17,554 bases of DNA. Origin: Gammaproteobacteria bacterium (GTDB lineage: Bacteria > Pseudomonadota > Gammaproteobacteria > Pseudomonadales > Azotimanducaceae). The position numbers were made by a program, and so were the translations under genes. The notes beneath the pieces were generated by a model that ran no database searches, had not been told where the DNA came from, and worked only from the letters and a program-made list of their open reading frames with translations. The stretch covers positions 1-17,554 of the forward strand of contig VXPR01000460.1 of the NCBI GenBank assembly GCA_009839405.1. Direction: 5' to 3'. Shown here piece by piece: positions 1 through 7,543 of the stretch (position 1 is the stretch's first letter; each line of letters starts with the position of its first letter).

Positions 1-1
1 T

Positions 2-22
2 GGGAGGGCAAGATGCCCTCCC
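2..22. repeat. Perfect 9-bp hairpin, GGCA/TGCC family
   Basis: Stem GGGAGGGCA (2-10), loop AGA (11-13), stem TGCCCTCCC (14-22). It lies 75 bases past the stop of the minus-strand peptide transporter. There is no T-tract on either side in the minus-strand direction, so it is not a classical intrinsic terminator. The same layout, with A:T replacing G:C at one stem position, recurs near the right end of the window (17505-17525). Confidence 0.75.
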
Positions 23-97
23 CCCCAGGGCCCGACCTCAATCCCGGTCAACAAGCGACCCGTGACCAACGCCAAGCGAAAGCGAGGCACGCGCACG

Positions 98-1639
98 TCA
101 ATCGTCGTGCATCAAGCGGCGCAACCACGGCGCCACCAGCATCACGGCTATGCCGATGCCGACGCCGGCCCAACCAAGGGTGTTGAACACGTCCGCGTAC
201 ACTGGCAGCGACGCCGCTGGGTCCACCGCTGCCCCTGGCGACCCCTCCACCGAAGCGCTGCCGGCGATGATTCCGGCGATGTAGGAAGCGCCGGCACTCG
301 ACAGGAACCACACGCCCATCATCACGCCGAGCACCTCCTTCACGGTGAGTCGCGTCACCATCGAGAGGCCAACCGGCGAAAGGCACAGTTCGCCGGTGGT
401 GTGAAGCAGGTACGCGAGGGCAAGCCAGATGAGCGCCACCTGCCCCATGCCGTCTGCAAAGCTCGCGCCGACCACCAGCACGAGGAAGCCGAGCCCTGCC
501 TGCAACACGCCGAGGCCGAACTTCATCGGTGTGCTTGGCTCCAACCCCCGCCGTGACAGCAGCCGCCAAAGCACGGCGAACGCCGGTGCAAGCAGGATGA
601 TGAAGGCGGGGTTCATGAATCCCATCTGCGACGCTTGCAGCGACACCCCCGCCACGTCCCGGTCCACGTTGCGGTCGGTGAATAGCGTCATCGACGTGCC
701 GGCCTGCTCGAAGAGCGTCCAGAACACCACCGAGACACCCGTCAGCAGAATCACCACCAACATTCGGTGCTGCTCCGCACGGGTGCACTTCGACAGCGCA
801 TAGATGGTCACGCCGCCCACGGCGGCAACGGCGACCACGGCCAGCAAGCCACCGACCACCGCCTGCATCTGCACCAGATACCAAACCACCACCACGCCGA
901 CGATGCCGCCTCCGTAAATGATTGCCTCGCGCGGCAGCCCCATGACGCGCTCCCGGAGCAACTCTGGTCTCGCCGGTTCGCCGGCACCGAGAAAATGCCT
1001 CTGCCCGCGCAGAAACGTGAATAACCCCGCCAACATGCCGATGCCGGCCAGACCAAAGCCATAGCGCCAGCCATACGCCTCGCCCAGCCAGCCGCACAGC
1101 AGCATCGCCGTGAGCGCACCGAGATTGATGCCCATGTAGAAGATCGTGAAGCCCTGATCCCGCCTGGGGTCGTGCTCTTCATAGAGCTGCCCGACGATGG
1201 TGGAGATGCTGGGCTTCAGAAACCCAACTCCCACGACGATGAACGCCAACGCCAGAAACATGATCTGCACGGCGCCGTCGTCGCGCACCACCACGCCATC
1301 CACCACCGTCGCCGGATCGCCCTCGAAGGCCATCAGCAAGTGGCCGCAGCAGAGCAGCACCGCCCCGAACGTGACGGCACGACGAAAGCCCAGGTACCGA
1401 TCGGCAATGAAGCCCCCAAGCACCGGCATCAGATACACCATCGAGCCGTAGGCGCCAAAGGTGCCAGCCGACATCCGATCGTCGAACAGAAAGTGCTTGG
1501 TCAGATAGAGCACCAGCAGCGCCCGCATCCCGTAGAAGCTGAACCGCTCCCACATCTCGGTGAAGAAGAGCACATACAGCCCGCGTGGATGCCCCAACAC
1601 CCCCGGCTCCGCCCGTGCGCTCTCCACCGACTCAGTCAA
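98..1639 (-). CDS. POT/PTR2-family proton-coupled peptide transporter
   Basis: A 513-aa inner-membrane protein of the major facilitator superfamily that should import di- or tripeptides with protons. Family signatures are visible: ExxERF at residues 28-33, the first-loop motif GGFIADRYLG at 75-84, the conserved lysine in FLKPS (Lys142), and the PTR2 signature FYMGINLG at 167-174. The C-terminal half carries TTGELCLSPVGLS, which holds the conserved glutamate of the late-helix region. Length is normal for the family and the frame is intact. The start is a TTG at 1639 behind a GAGGGGG stretch; I see no in-frame ATG upstream of the conserved region. It is the leftmost gene of a minus-strand series and is separated from the next gene by 258 bases of hairpin-rich DNA, so it probably has its own promoter. 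Peptide transport is secure; exact substrates are not. Confidence 0.95.
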   Translation of the reverse strand: MTESVESARAEPGVLGHPRGLYVLFFTEMWERFSFYGMRALLVLYLTKHFLFDDRMSAGTFGAYGSMVYLMPVLGGFIADRYLGFRRAVTFGAVLLCCGHLLMAFEGDPATVVDGVVVRDDGAVQIMFLALAFIVVGVGFLKPSISTIVGQLYEEHDPRRDQGFTIFYMGINLGALTAMLLCGWLGEAYGWRYGFGLAGIGMLAGLFTFLRGQRHFLGAGEPARPELLRERVMGLPREAIIYGGGIVGVVVVWYLVQMQAVVGGLLAVVAVAAVGGVTIYALSKCTRAEQHRMLVVILLTGVSVVFWTLFEQAGTSMTLFTDRNVDRDVAGVSLQASQMGFMNPAFIILLAPAFAVLWRLLSRRGLEPSTPMKFGLGVLQAGLGFLVLVVGASFADGMGQVALIWLALAYLLHTTGELCLSPVGLSMVTRLTVKEVLGVMMGVWFLSSAGASYIAGIIAGSASVEGSPGAAVDPAASLPVYADVFNTLGWAGVGIGIAVMLVAPWLRRLMHDD

Positions 1640-1685
1640 ATCCCCGCCCCCTCGACTTAGGGCTCGTCAGCCTACAACGGAATCA

Positions 1686-1699
1686 CGCCCAAATGGGCG
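1686..1699. repeat. Short hairpin next to the two-hairpin repeat
   Basis: CGCCC (1686-1690), loop AAAT, GGGCG (1695-1699). It lies directly before the two-hairpin element at 1705-1745. A stem of the same sequence with another loop occurs at 17346-17359. Confidence 0.55.
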
Positions 1700-1704
1700 C
1701 CCGC

Positions 1705-1745
1705 GCGCCCTTGCGGGCGCGTTGGCAGTTCGCTGCGCGAACTGC
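1705..1745 (+). repeat. Two-hairpin dispersed repeat, copy 1
   Basis: Hairpin one has stem CGCGCCC (1704-1710), loop TTGC and stem GGGCGCG (1715-1721). Hairpin two has stem GCAGTTCGC (1725-1733), loop TGC and stem GCGAACTGC (1737-1745). The element recurs in opposite orientation at 10059-10100, with the stems and spacer conserved and only the loops changed. Both copies are intergenic. This looks like a REP-type or similar interspersed palindromic element rather than a gene. Confidence 0.75.
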
Positions 1746-1746
1746 A

Positions 1747-1786
1747 GGCCTACATGTTCGCTTGTGCTCGCCCCTCGAAGTAGGCC
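1747..1786. repeat. Inverted repeat GGCCTAC/GTAGGCC
   Basis: Perfect 7-bp arms at 1747-1753 and 1780-1786 enclose 26 bases. With the hairpins at 1686-1745 this makes four consecutive stem-loops in about 100 bases of the gap between the transporter and the Uma2 gene. The second copy of the two-hairpin element does not carry this part. Confidence 0.5.
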
Positions 1787-1897
1787 AGCGCGCTTTCTGC
1801 GGCGCAGCATTCCTAGTGCGGCAAACGTGGTATCTCTGGGGGCGGCTTCATGCATCCACGGCCGATTCGTGTGAGGCTGTCGGTGGGAGGCGTTCGG

Positions 1898-2446
1898 TCA
1901 GTCGAAGGCGGCTTCCACCGGTAGGCGGAGCGAGGGGATGGCTGCGGAGTGGATGACTTCGCCGCGGTTGAAGGTGGTTTCGCGCTGGTAGGTGATTCCG
2001 GCCGGTTCGCTGAAGGCGTGGATGCGTTCCCGGCCGACGTCGACGATCCAAGCTTCGGGGATGCCGGAGCGGGCGTAGCGGGGGATCTTCCCCCGCCGGT
2101 CTTGGCGCAGGCTACTGTCGGACACTTCGATCACGAGCAGGACATCTGGCGGAAGAGGGTGGCGCAGCTTGAACGCAGGGGTTTTTCGTGCGACGACGAG
2201 GTCTGGCTGGGGCTCGTTGTACTTGTCGAGATCGATGGGATTTTGCGCCCGCACATGGTGGTTCGGCAATTGGGTGAAGAGTGCGTGGCTGAGCTGGTCG
2301 ACGATCCATGCGTGGGACACGCCGATGGGCGACATCTCGCGCACTTCGCCGTCCACGAGTTCGAGGCGGGCGTCGTCTGGGAATGCACCCTCGCGGCCAA
2401 GGCGCTGGTACTCGGAGACGGTGAGTCGGCGGCCGATCTTGTACAT
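1898..2446 (-). CDS. Uma2-family PD-(D/E)XK endonuclease-like protein
   Basis: A 182-aa cytoplasmic protein of the Uma2 (DUF820) family, a restriction-endonuclease-fold group whose biological role is unsettled. The N-terminus carries the typical RLTVSEYQRL and the LVDGEVREMSPIG segment. The nuclease core is visible: Asp82 in QPDLVV, Glu107 in LVIEVSDSS, and Lys120 in RGKIPRYARSGIPEAWIVD. I chose ATG 2446 because GGAG sits six bases upstream; an ATG at 2461 would add five residues but has a poorer ribosome-binding site. The gene stands alone, with 121 bases to the aminotransferase stop upstream and a repeat-rich gap downstream. Uma2 genes often occur as scattered single copies, and I see no partner gene. 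Confidence 0.92.
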   Translation of the reverse strand: MYKIGRRLTVSEYQRLGREGAFPDDARLELVDGEVREMSPIGVSHAWIVDQLSHALFTQLPNHHVRAQNPIDLDKYNEPQPDLVVARKTPAFKLRHPLPPDVLLVIEVSDSSLRQDRRGKIPRYARSGIPEAWIVDVGRERIHAFSEPAGITYQRETTFNRGEVIHSAAIPSLRLPVEAAFD

Positions 2447-2582
2447 CGTTGGCTCCGACATGGCTGGCTCTGGCTGTTGGTTTGAGTGAGCAGTTTACCG
2501 AGCCACTTTTGGGGCGCACAAGCTGTTGCGGAGCTCTCTGTCAGGTTTTGCCCTCGCGGAAACGACTACGTTGCGTGCAGGC

Positions 2583-3959
2583 CTACAGAACCGCTTCCTC
2601 CCACTCGCCGAGCATGGCGAGCACGCGGCGCATCATGTCCTCTACCTCGCTCGTGGTGATGGACAGCGGCGGGGAGATCCAGATCGGCAGGCCGCGGGCC
2701 ATTCCGGGTTGGCGGGCCGCGCCGCCGAGGGAGCTGTACATGGCGAGGCCGTGCTTGAGGGCGATGGACTGGAAGAGCTTCTGGGCGTCGACGCTGCGGT
2801 CGAAGAAGGTCATGGTTTCCTTGTCGGCGACGAGTTCGAGCACCATCATGAGGCCCCAGCCGCGCACGCCTGCCACGGTGGGATGGGCAAGGAGTTCGTC
2901 CTTGTAGGAGAAGACGCGCTCGCTCTGGCGATTGCAGTTGTCGATCAGGTTCTCGTCACGGATCACACCGATGAGCTCGCATCCTGCGGCGCAGCCGAGG
3001 GGGTGGCCGCCGAAGGTGTAGCCGTGGACGAACGGGGTGCCCTCCTCGAACGGCGCGTTGATCCGGCTCGACACGGAAACCGCGCCGAACGGCACGTAGC
3101 AGCTTGAGATGCCCTTCGCCATCGCCATGATGTCGGCGTCGATGCTGAAGTGCTCCATGCCGAACCACTTGCCGGTGCGGCCGAATCCGGTGACGACTTC
3201 GTCGGCGATAAGCAGGACGTCGTAGTGGTCGCAGATTTCGCGGATCCGGCGCCAGTAGCTGTCGGGCGGGACGCAGGCGTAGTCCGCGCCGCAGCCGTGG
3301 GGCGTGGCGAGGAAAGCCGCGACGGACTTGGCACCGGCGTAGTGGATGGCGAACTCGAGCGCTTGGGCGCATTCGATGCCCCATTCCTCGCGGCTCATGC
3401 CTTCCGGTCGGTCGAAGTCGGAGTATTGCCGGATGTGCGGCCACTTCGGGAGCATGGGCTCGAACACTGCTTGGGTGCTCGGGTTGTGCGACACGCCGAG
3501 CGTGGCGAGGGTCATGCCGTGGTAGGAGTCGCGGTGGCTGATGATCTTGTACTTGCCGGGATTGCCAAGCGCCATCTGCGCCTGCCGGGCGAGCTTGATG
3601 GCGGTCTCGACGGCCTCCGAGCCGCCAGAGACAAGGTAGGCGTGGTCGAGGTCTGCCGGGGTGACCTCGGCGAGGAGGCTGCAGAACTCCGCCCGCATCG
3701 GATCGGCGATGGAGGGGTGGGTGTAGGTGTAGCGTTCGAGCTGCTTGGCGATGGCCTGCTTCATGCGCGGGTGGTTATGGGGCAGGTTGACGGCCATCGG
3801 TCCGCCGGAGACGTCGAAGTAGCGGTTGCCGTCGCTGTCGAAGATATAGACGCCCTCGGCGCGCTCAATGGCGACATCCATGGGGTGATAGGCGAAGACG
3901 TGCTGCCAGTCGCCATCGGGCCGAAGCGTGTCGGGGAGGTTGTGGAGCGGCTCGGCCAT
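2583..3959 (-). CDS. Class III PLP-dependent aminotransferase
   Basis: A 458-aa fold-type I aminotransferase of the omega/class III group, moving an amino group between an amine or amino acid and a 2-oxo acid or aldehyde. Visible features are the phosphate-binding SGGSEAVETAIKLAR (111-125), the cofactor-stacking SYHGMT (145-150), the PLP-ring aspartate in ADEVVTGFGRTG (Asp253), the Schiff-base lysine in AMAKGISS (Lys282), and HGYTFGGHPLGCAA (312-325). The ATG at 3959 has AGGA seven bases upstream. The gene is complete. The Ldh-family dehydrogenase lies 85 bases upstream on the same strand, so the two are probably co-expressed. Substrate cannot be read from the sequence; class III members range from GABA or ornithine to taurine and polyamine enzymes. 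Confidence 0.95.
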   Translation of the reverse strand: MAEPLHNLPDTLRPDGDWQHVFAYHPMDVAIERAEGVYIFDSDGNRYFDVSGGPMAVNLPHNHPRMKQAIAKQLERYTYTHPSIADPMRAEFCSLLAEVTPADLDHAYLVSGGSEAVETAIKLARQAQMALGNPGKYKIISHRDSYHGMTLATLGVSHNPSTQAVFEPMLPKWPHIRQYSDFDRPEGMSREEWGIECAQALEFAIHYAGAKSVAAFLATPHGCGADYACVPPDSYWRRIREICDHYDVLLIADEVVTGFGRTGKWFGMEHFSIDADIMAMAKGISSCYVPFGAVSVSSRINAPFEEGTPFVHGYTFGGHPLGCAAGCELIGVIRDENLIDNCNRQSERVFSYKDELLAHPTVAGVRGWGLMMVLELVADKETMTFFDRSVDAQKLFQSIALKHGLAMYSSLGGAARQPGMARGLPIWISPPLSITTSEVEDMMRRVLAMLGEWEEAVL

Positions 3960-4044
3960 TGTGCGGTCCTACGACAGGGAGCGGCCATCGTAGCACCGGC
4001 GATTCGGCGTCCCCGCCGGGCTGGAACGCCGACTGCCTCGGCCG

Positions 4045-5124
4045 CTACGCCGGTAGAGGCGAGGCGATCTGCAGTTCCTCCATGACGCCGTTGAACCACT
4101 CGATGACCTCCGGGTGGTAGGGGATGCCGTTGGCGCGGCGGTCTTGTTCCGCCTCGTGCTCCGGGATGCCGGGATAGACGACGCGACTCTCGCCCGGAGC
4201 CGGCTTGCAGTCGAGGATGGAGCGCAGGTACTCGTCCATGTCGGTCTTGAAGGTGTCCACATCCGTGAACGTCGCCACGTCGTAGGCCATGAAGTAGTGC
4301 GCCGTGCCTTGGCGTCGGTGCGGGCCTCCGCCGGTGCCGGTGAGGACGCTGCAGAGGATCTCCACGAGCATCGATAGGCCGAAGCCCTTGTGGGAGCCGA
4401 TTTCCCTCGTGCCGCCGAGCGGCAGCATGAGGAACCTATCGGGCACGGACGACTCCTCCATGATGGGTGCGCCGTCGGCGCCGGCGATCCAGCCCGGCAG
4501 CACCTCGCCACCGACACGGCGCAGGAGCTGGATTTTGTTGCCGGCCACGGAGCTCATGGAGGCGTCGAAGATGAACGGTGGCTCGCTCTTGGATGGCGCC
4601 GCAATGCCGATGGGATTCAGCCCCAAGAGCGGTTCGGCGCCTTGGGTGGGTGCCACCTGGAGCCCACCGGCGGTCATGGAGATGCCCACCATGTCATGTT
4701 CGAGTGCGAGGTGGGCGAAGTAGGCAGAGGGACCGTAGTGGCGGCCATTGAAGGCGGTGACGACGCCTACGCCGCTGGCCTTGGCGCGCTCACAGGCGAG
4801 TTCCATCATCGCCTTGCCTTGGGCGAGGCCGAGCCCTTGGTCGCAGTCGATCGAGACCGCGGCCGCGGCGTCGCGGGCGCGCTTCATGGTGGGCGTGGGG
4901 TTGATTTGGCCGCCTTTCAGGCCGGCGACGTAGGGGCGCATCATGTTCGAGACGCCGTGGGAGTCGATGCCCCGGATATCGGCGTAGATCAGCACGTCGG
5001 CGGCGGCTTCCGCGTCGGGCCTGGGCATTCCGAGGGTGGTGAAGATGGACTCGACGGCGCGGCGCATGTCCTCTTGGGGCACGCGCACGGCGATGTCTTC
5101 CGGGACTTGGAAACGCTCTAGCAT
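4045..5124 (-). CDS. Ldh-family oxidoreductase (malate/L-lactate dehydrogenase type)
   Basis: A 359-aa NAD(P)-dependent oxidoreductase of the family that includes malate, L-sulfolactate, ureidoglycolate and 2,3-diketo-L-gulonate dehydrogenases. These enzymes interconvert a 2-hydroxy acid, usually the L form, and a 2-oxo acid with a non-Rossmann fold. The family signature RGIDSHGVSN is at 51-60, with the catalytic histidine at 56. NGRHYG (126-131) corresponds to the usual SNHFG segment, followed by LLGLNPIGIAAPS and SHKGFGLSMLVE. The ORF stays open another 489 bases upstream, but that stretch has no family similarity and overlaps the divergent gene, so ATG 5124 is the start. The gene is complete and intact. 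The divergent neighbour is a D-2-hydroxyacid dehydrogenase. Confidence 0.93.
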   Translation of the reverse strand: MLERFQVPEDIAVRVPQEDMRRAVESIFTTLGMPRPDAEAAADVLIYADIRGIDSHGVSNMMRPYVAGLKGGQINPTPTMKRARDAAAAVSIDCDQGLGLAQGKAMMELACERAKASGVGVVTAFNGRHYGPSAYFAHLALEHDMVGISMTAGGLQVAPTQGAEPLLGLNPIGIAAPSKSEPPFIFDASMSSVAGNKIQLLRRVGGEVLPGWIAGADGAPIMEESSVPDRFLMLPLGGTREIGSHKGFGLSMLVEILCSVLTGTGGGPHRRQGTAHYFMAYDVATFTDVDTFKTDMDEYLRSILDCKPAPGESRVVYPGIPEHEAEQDRRANGIPYHPEVIEWFNGVMEELQIASPLPA

Positions 5125-5175
5125 GGAAGGCTCTCGCAAACGCAAACGGCAAGCATAGCCAAAGGGTGGGCATGT

Positions 5176-5187
5176 GCGAGCGTTCGC
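5176..5187. promoter_or_regulatory. Imperfect palindrome in a divergent promoter region
   Basis: GCGAGC (5176-5181) faces GTTCGC (5182-5187) with one mismatched pair. It lies midway in the 177-base gap between the divergent Ldh-family and D-2-hydroxyacid dehydrogenase genes, where a shared regulator could bind. I found no convincing -35/-10 pair in this gap, so the call rests on position and symmetry only. Confidence 0.2.
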
Positions 5188-5301
5188 TAACCCAAACGCC
5201 CACCAATAAGGCGGGCGACGAGGCCTTGGCGGTGGGGAGCTCCTCGCAAGGCTGTGAATTGGGCGTACGCTTGCGGGTGAGAAAAACACTTGGAGTCCCG
5301 C

Positions 5302-6264
5302 ATGACCACGCTGTTGATGATGCCGCCCCTCGATGACGACATTCGCTCCTGGGCCGAGCGCCTGCGCGAGGACTTGCCGGAGATGGATGTGCGGCTGGCA
5401 GAGGACGACGCCGAGGTGCGGGCGGCGCTCCCCGATGCCGATGCGTCCTACGGCTGGGTGTCGCCGGAAAACCTCTCGCTCGCTAGGCGCCTGCGCTGGT
5501 TGCAGAACCCCTTTGCCGGGCCGTTTCCCGGCTACTACCACGACGCGCTCATCGCGCACCCGGTCGTCATAACCAACCCGCGCGGCATCTACTCCGACCA
5601 CATCGCGCACCACATCCTCATGTTCATGCTGGCGCTGTCGCGAGGGTTGCCCTATTGGATGGAGGCGCAGCGGCGGGGCCGGTGGGAGCGCAATGCGCGC
5701 AAGCGTGGCTACACCAATGTCGCGGGATCAACGGTGCTCATCAACGGCGTCGGCGGCATCGGTGCCGAGACGGCGCGGCTTTGTGCGGCGCTCGGGGCGA
5801 AGGTCATCGGCGTCGATCCCCGGCCCGAGCGCGACTGCCCGGCGACCATCGTCCCACCAGACCGGCTCGACGAGTGCCTGCCCGAAGCCGACTTCGTGGT
5901 CACGACGGTGCCGCACACGCCGGAAACCGAGTTCATGTGGAACCGGCGCCGCTTCTCGCTGATGAAGCGCTCTGCCTACTTCATCAACATCGGCCGGGGC
6001 ATGACTGCCAACCTCGAGGAACTCTACGAAGCGCTGGCGGGGCGCATCATCGCCGGCGCTGGGCTGGACGTGTTTGAGATCGAGCCGCTACCGGACGACC
6101 ACCCCCTATGGCATCTGGAGAACGTGATCATCACGCCCCATGTGGCCGTGGCCGATGCCGAGGACATCCCGGAGCGGCGCTACCAGCTCCTGCTCGACAA
6201 CGCCCGGCGCTTCCTCGCTGGCGAGGAGCTACGGAATGTCGTGGACAAGGCTCGGTGGTATTGA
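5302..6264 (+). CDS. D-isomer-specific 2-hydroxyacid dehydrogenase, NAD-binding
   Basis: A 320-aa cytoplasmic enzyme that should reduce a 2-oxo acid to a D-2-hydroxy acid, or the reverse. The Rossmann motif GVGGIG is at 149-154, and Asp172 at the end of the second strand favours NAD over NADP. The catalytic set is in place: Arg232 in NIGRG, Glu261 in DVFEIEPLP, and His280 in ITPHVAV. ATG 5302 is preceded by GGAG at six bases; a TTG at 5290 in frame overlaps that ribosome-binding site and is rejected. The gene starts a two-gene plus-strand unit, with the CmcJ/NvfI-type gene 63 bases downstream. Its divergent neighbour is a dehydrogenase family that generally handles the opposite stereoisomer. 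Substrate unknown. Confidence 0.95.
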   Translation: MTTLLMMPPLDDDIRSWAERLREDLPEMDVRLAEDDAEVRAALPDADASYGWVSPENLSLARRLRWLQNPFAGPFPGYYHDALIAHPVVITNPRGIYSDHIAHHILMFMLALSRGLPYWMEAQRRGRWERNARKRGYTNVAGSTVLINGVGGIGAETARLCAALGAKVIGVDPRPERDCPATIVPPDRLDECLPEADFVVTTVPHTPETEFMWNRRRFSLMKRSAYFINIGRGMTANLEELYEALAGRIIAGAGLDVFEIEPLPDDHPLWHLENVIITPHVAVADAEDIPERRYQLLLDNARRFLAGEELRNVVDKARWY

Positions 6265-6327
6265 CGGAGCGGACGTTGCGCCGAAGGCGTATGATCGGGT
6301 GCAGGCGAGGCAGATGCGGAGAGCAAG

Positions 6328-7125
6328 ATGGCGATCGGTGTTGAAACACAGGTGCGCTACCTGAACGAAGAGTGGCGCGAGCGCGCCGAAACGCCACGCA
6401 TTGGCACTCGGGAGACCCGGCGAGCCAACACCAGCAAGCACGACGTGGTGGTGTTCGATGCCCGCAATCGCCTAGATGACCTTAGCCTAGACGTGAACGG
6501 CTTCCGGCTTGTAGCCCACGTCACCGGGCTTGACGACTTCACGAGCGATGCCGACATCCGCGCGATGTACTACCCGGAGATCGAGGCCCTTGCCAAGGAG
6601 ATCACTGGCGCCGAGGAAGTGTTCATCACGCAGCACGTCGTGCGCACCGAGGACACGTCGGACTTCAACAAGGCGTACGCCCGCTTCGTCCATTGCGACT
6701 ACAGCCTCGAGGATCCGCTCGCGACGGCGCACAAGCTCCTCGAGGGGCGCCGGCTGGACCCGGCGGATTACGAGGGCGCGGGCTTCGCCTGGTACAACAG
6801 TTGGCAGCCCATTCACAATCCGGCCAGCCGCAACCCCCTGGCCGTGATCGACGCCGCCACGCTCGCCAAGGAGGATGTGGTCGATTACTTCTACACCGGC
6901 TACGGCAAGGACGGCAAATCGTCGATGCCCGTGCGCAATCCCGACCACGAGTTCTATTACTTTTCCGACATGGCCACGGACGAGCTGCTCTTCATCAAGC
7001 AACTCGACAGCCGCCCCGGCTACGCCTCGCTGTGCCCGCACACGTCGTTCGACGATCCGAACTCGGATCCCGAAGCGCCTCCGCGCAGGAGCATTGAGGT
7101 GCGAATGATGGCGGTGTTTCGCTAG
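6328..7125 (+). CDS. CmcJ/NvfI-family putative Fe(II)/2-oxoglutarate oxygenase
   Basis: A 265-aa protein of the CmcJ/NvfI (AsaB, GA4-desaturase-like) family. Members include enzymes of cephamycin and fungal meroterpenoid biosynthesis; many bacterial members have no known substrate. Landmarks are YARFVHCDYS (117-126), FAWYNSWQPI (153-162), NPLAVIDAATL, NPDHEFYYFSDMATDELLFIKQ (204-225), CPHTSFDDP (236-244) and the C-terminal PRRSIEVR (252-259). His122, Asp124 and His238 could form the 2-His-1-carboxylate iron site, and an arginine at 253-254 or 259 could bind the cosubstrate; this assignment is inference. ATG 6328 has GGAG six bases upstream. No polyketide or peptide synthase is near, so a role in primary or catabolic hydroxylation is as likely as secondary metabolism. 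Confidence 0.88.
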   Translation: MAIGVETQVRYLNEEWRERAETPRIGTRETRRANTSKHDVVVFDARNRLDDLSLDVNGFRLVAHVTGLDDFTSDADIRAMYYPEIEALAKEITGAEEVFITQHVVRTEDTSDFNKAYARFVHCDYSLEDPLATAHKLLEGRRLDPADYEGAGFAWYNSWQPIHNPASRNPLAVIDAATLAKEDVVDYFYTGYGKDGKSSMPVRNPDHEFYYFSDMATDELLFIKQLDSRPGYASLCPHTSFDDPNSDPEAPPRRSIEVRMMAVFR

Positions 7126-7133
7126 GGGCCCAC

Positions 7134-7484
7134 TTAAGACGCCGCATCGCTCATGCGCTCGCGGCGCACCCACCAAGCGGCCAGCAGCAGCACGGCGGCC
7201 ATGGCGAGGTCGGCAAGCAAGGACGGCGTCGCGAGCGCGGCCTCGTGGTTGCCCCAGGCCAAGAGGCGCAGTCCCGCAGTCGCGCCCGGCAACAGCGTCG
7301 CGGCGAACAGCCAACTCGGCTGCGCCTTCCATGCCCCCACCAAGGCGAGCAGTGCGCCGATGAGGAAGTAGGTGCCCGTGATGCCGATCTGCGCGCCGCG
7401 GGCCGACTCGTCGAGGAGGGCCATGCCGATCCGCTCCGCGGCCCGCCCCGGGTTCAGCACCCATGCGAGGGCGTTGGCGAGCAA
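7134..7484 (-). CDS. Small four-helix membrane protein, function unknown
   Basis: Coordinates give the first canonical start, a TTG at 7484 (116 aa), but this start cuts the first hydrophobic helix and has no ribosome-binding site. Reading continues upstream in frame without a stop, and a strong AAGGAG (7536-7541, minus strand) lies six bases before an ATA codon at 7529. Starting there gives 131 aa with a full first helix (RVVRILACLPAAYLLANALAWVL). Three more hydrophobic stretches follow, ending in a basic tail (WWVRRERMSDAAS), so the protein is probably an inner-membrane protein with four helices. NPGRAAERIG after helix one recalls small four-helix families such as DUF4345, but I do not recognise it firmly. 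It follows the esterase by 14 bases and is probably in its operon. Its 3' end faces the CmcJ/NvfI-type gene with an 8-base gap. Confidence 0.75.
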   Translation of the reverse strand: MLANALAWVLNPGRAAERIGMALLDESARGAQIGITGTYFLIGALLALVGAWKAQPSWLFAATLLPGATAGLRLLAWGNHEAALATPSLLADLAMAAVLLLAAWWVRRERMSDAAS

Positions 7485-7535
7485 GTAGGCCGCTGGCAGG
7501 CAGGCGAGGATGCGAACGACGCGGTTTATCGGTCT

Positions 7536-7541
7536 CTCCTT
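7536..7541 (-). promoter_or_regulatory. Shine-Dalgarno AAGGAG facing an ATA codon
   Basis: The best ribosome-binding site in the gap between the esterase stop and the small membrane gene. The codon at normal spacing (six bases) is ATA at 7527-7529, not ATG/GTG/TTG. It marks either a rare start codon, a recent ATG-to-ATA change, or a base error. Confidence 0.6.
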
Positions 7542-7543
7542 CC

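Noticed and set aside
2..22. Intrinsic terminator of the POT transporter gene
   Set aside because: The stem is perfect but no T-tract follows on the minus strand, and it is 75 bases past the stop. It fits the dispersed hairpin family better.
1560..1956. Plus-strand open frames across the repeat at 1686-1786
   Set aside because: They read through hairpin repeats, and similar translations arise from the other repeat copy. No domain or ribosome-binding site supports a protein.
3150..4085. Plus-strand open frame of 311 codons over the aminotransferase
   Set aside because: Antisense shadow of a gene with all catalytic motifs on the minus strand.
5125..5613. N-terminal extension of the Ldh-family protein
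   Set aside because: The frame is open, but it overlaps the divergent D-2-hydroxyacid dehydrogenase gene and its promoter gap, and has no conserved sequence. The family start MLERF fits ATG 5124.
6261..6295. TTGACG (6261) and TATGAT (6290) as a promoter for the CmcJ/NvfI-type gene
   Set aside because: Both hexamers are good but 23 bases apart, well beyond the usual 16-18, so they are unlikely to work as one sigma-70 promoter.
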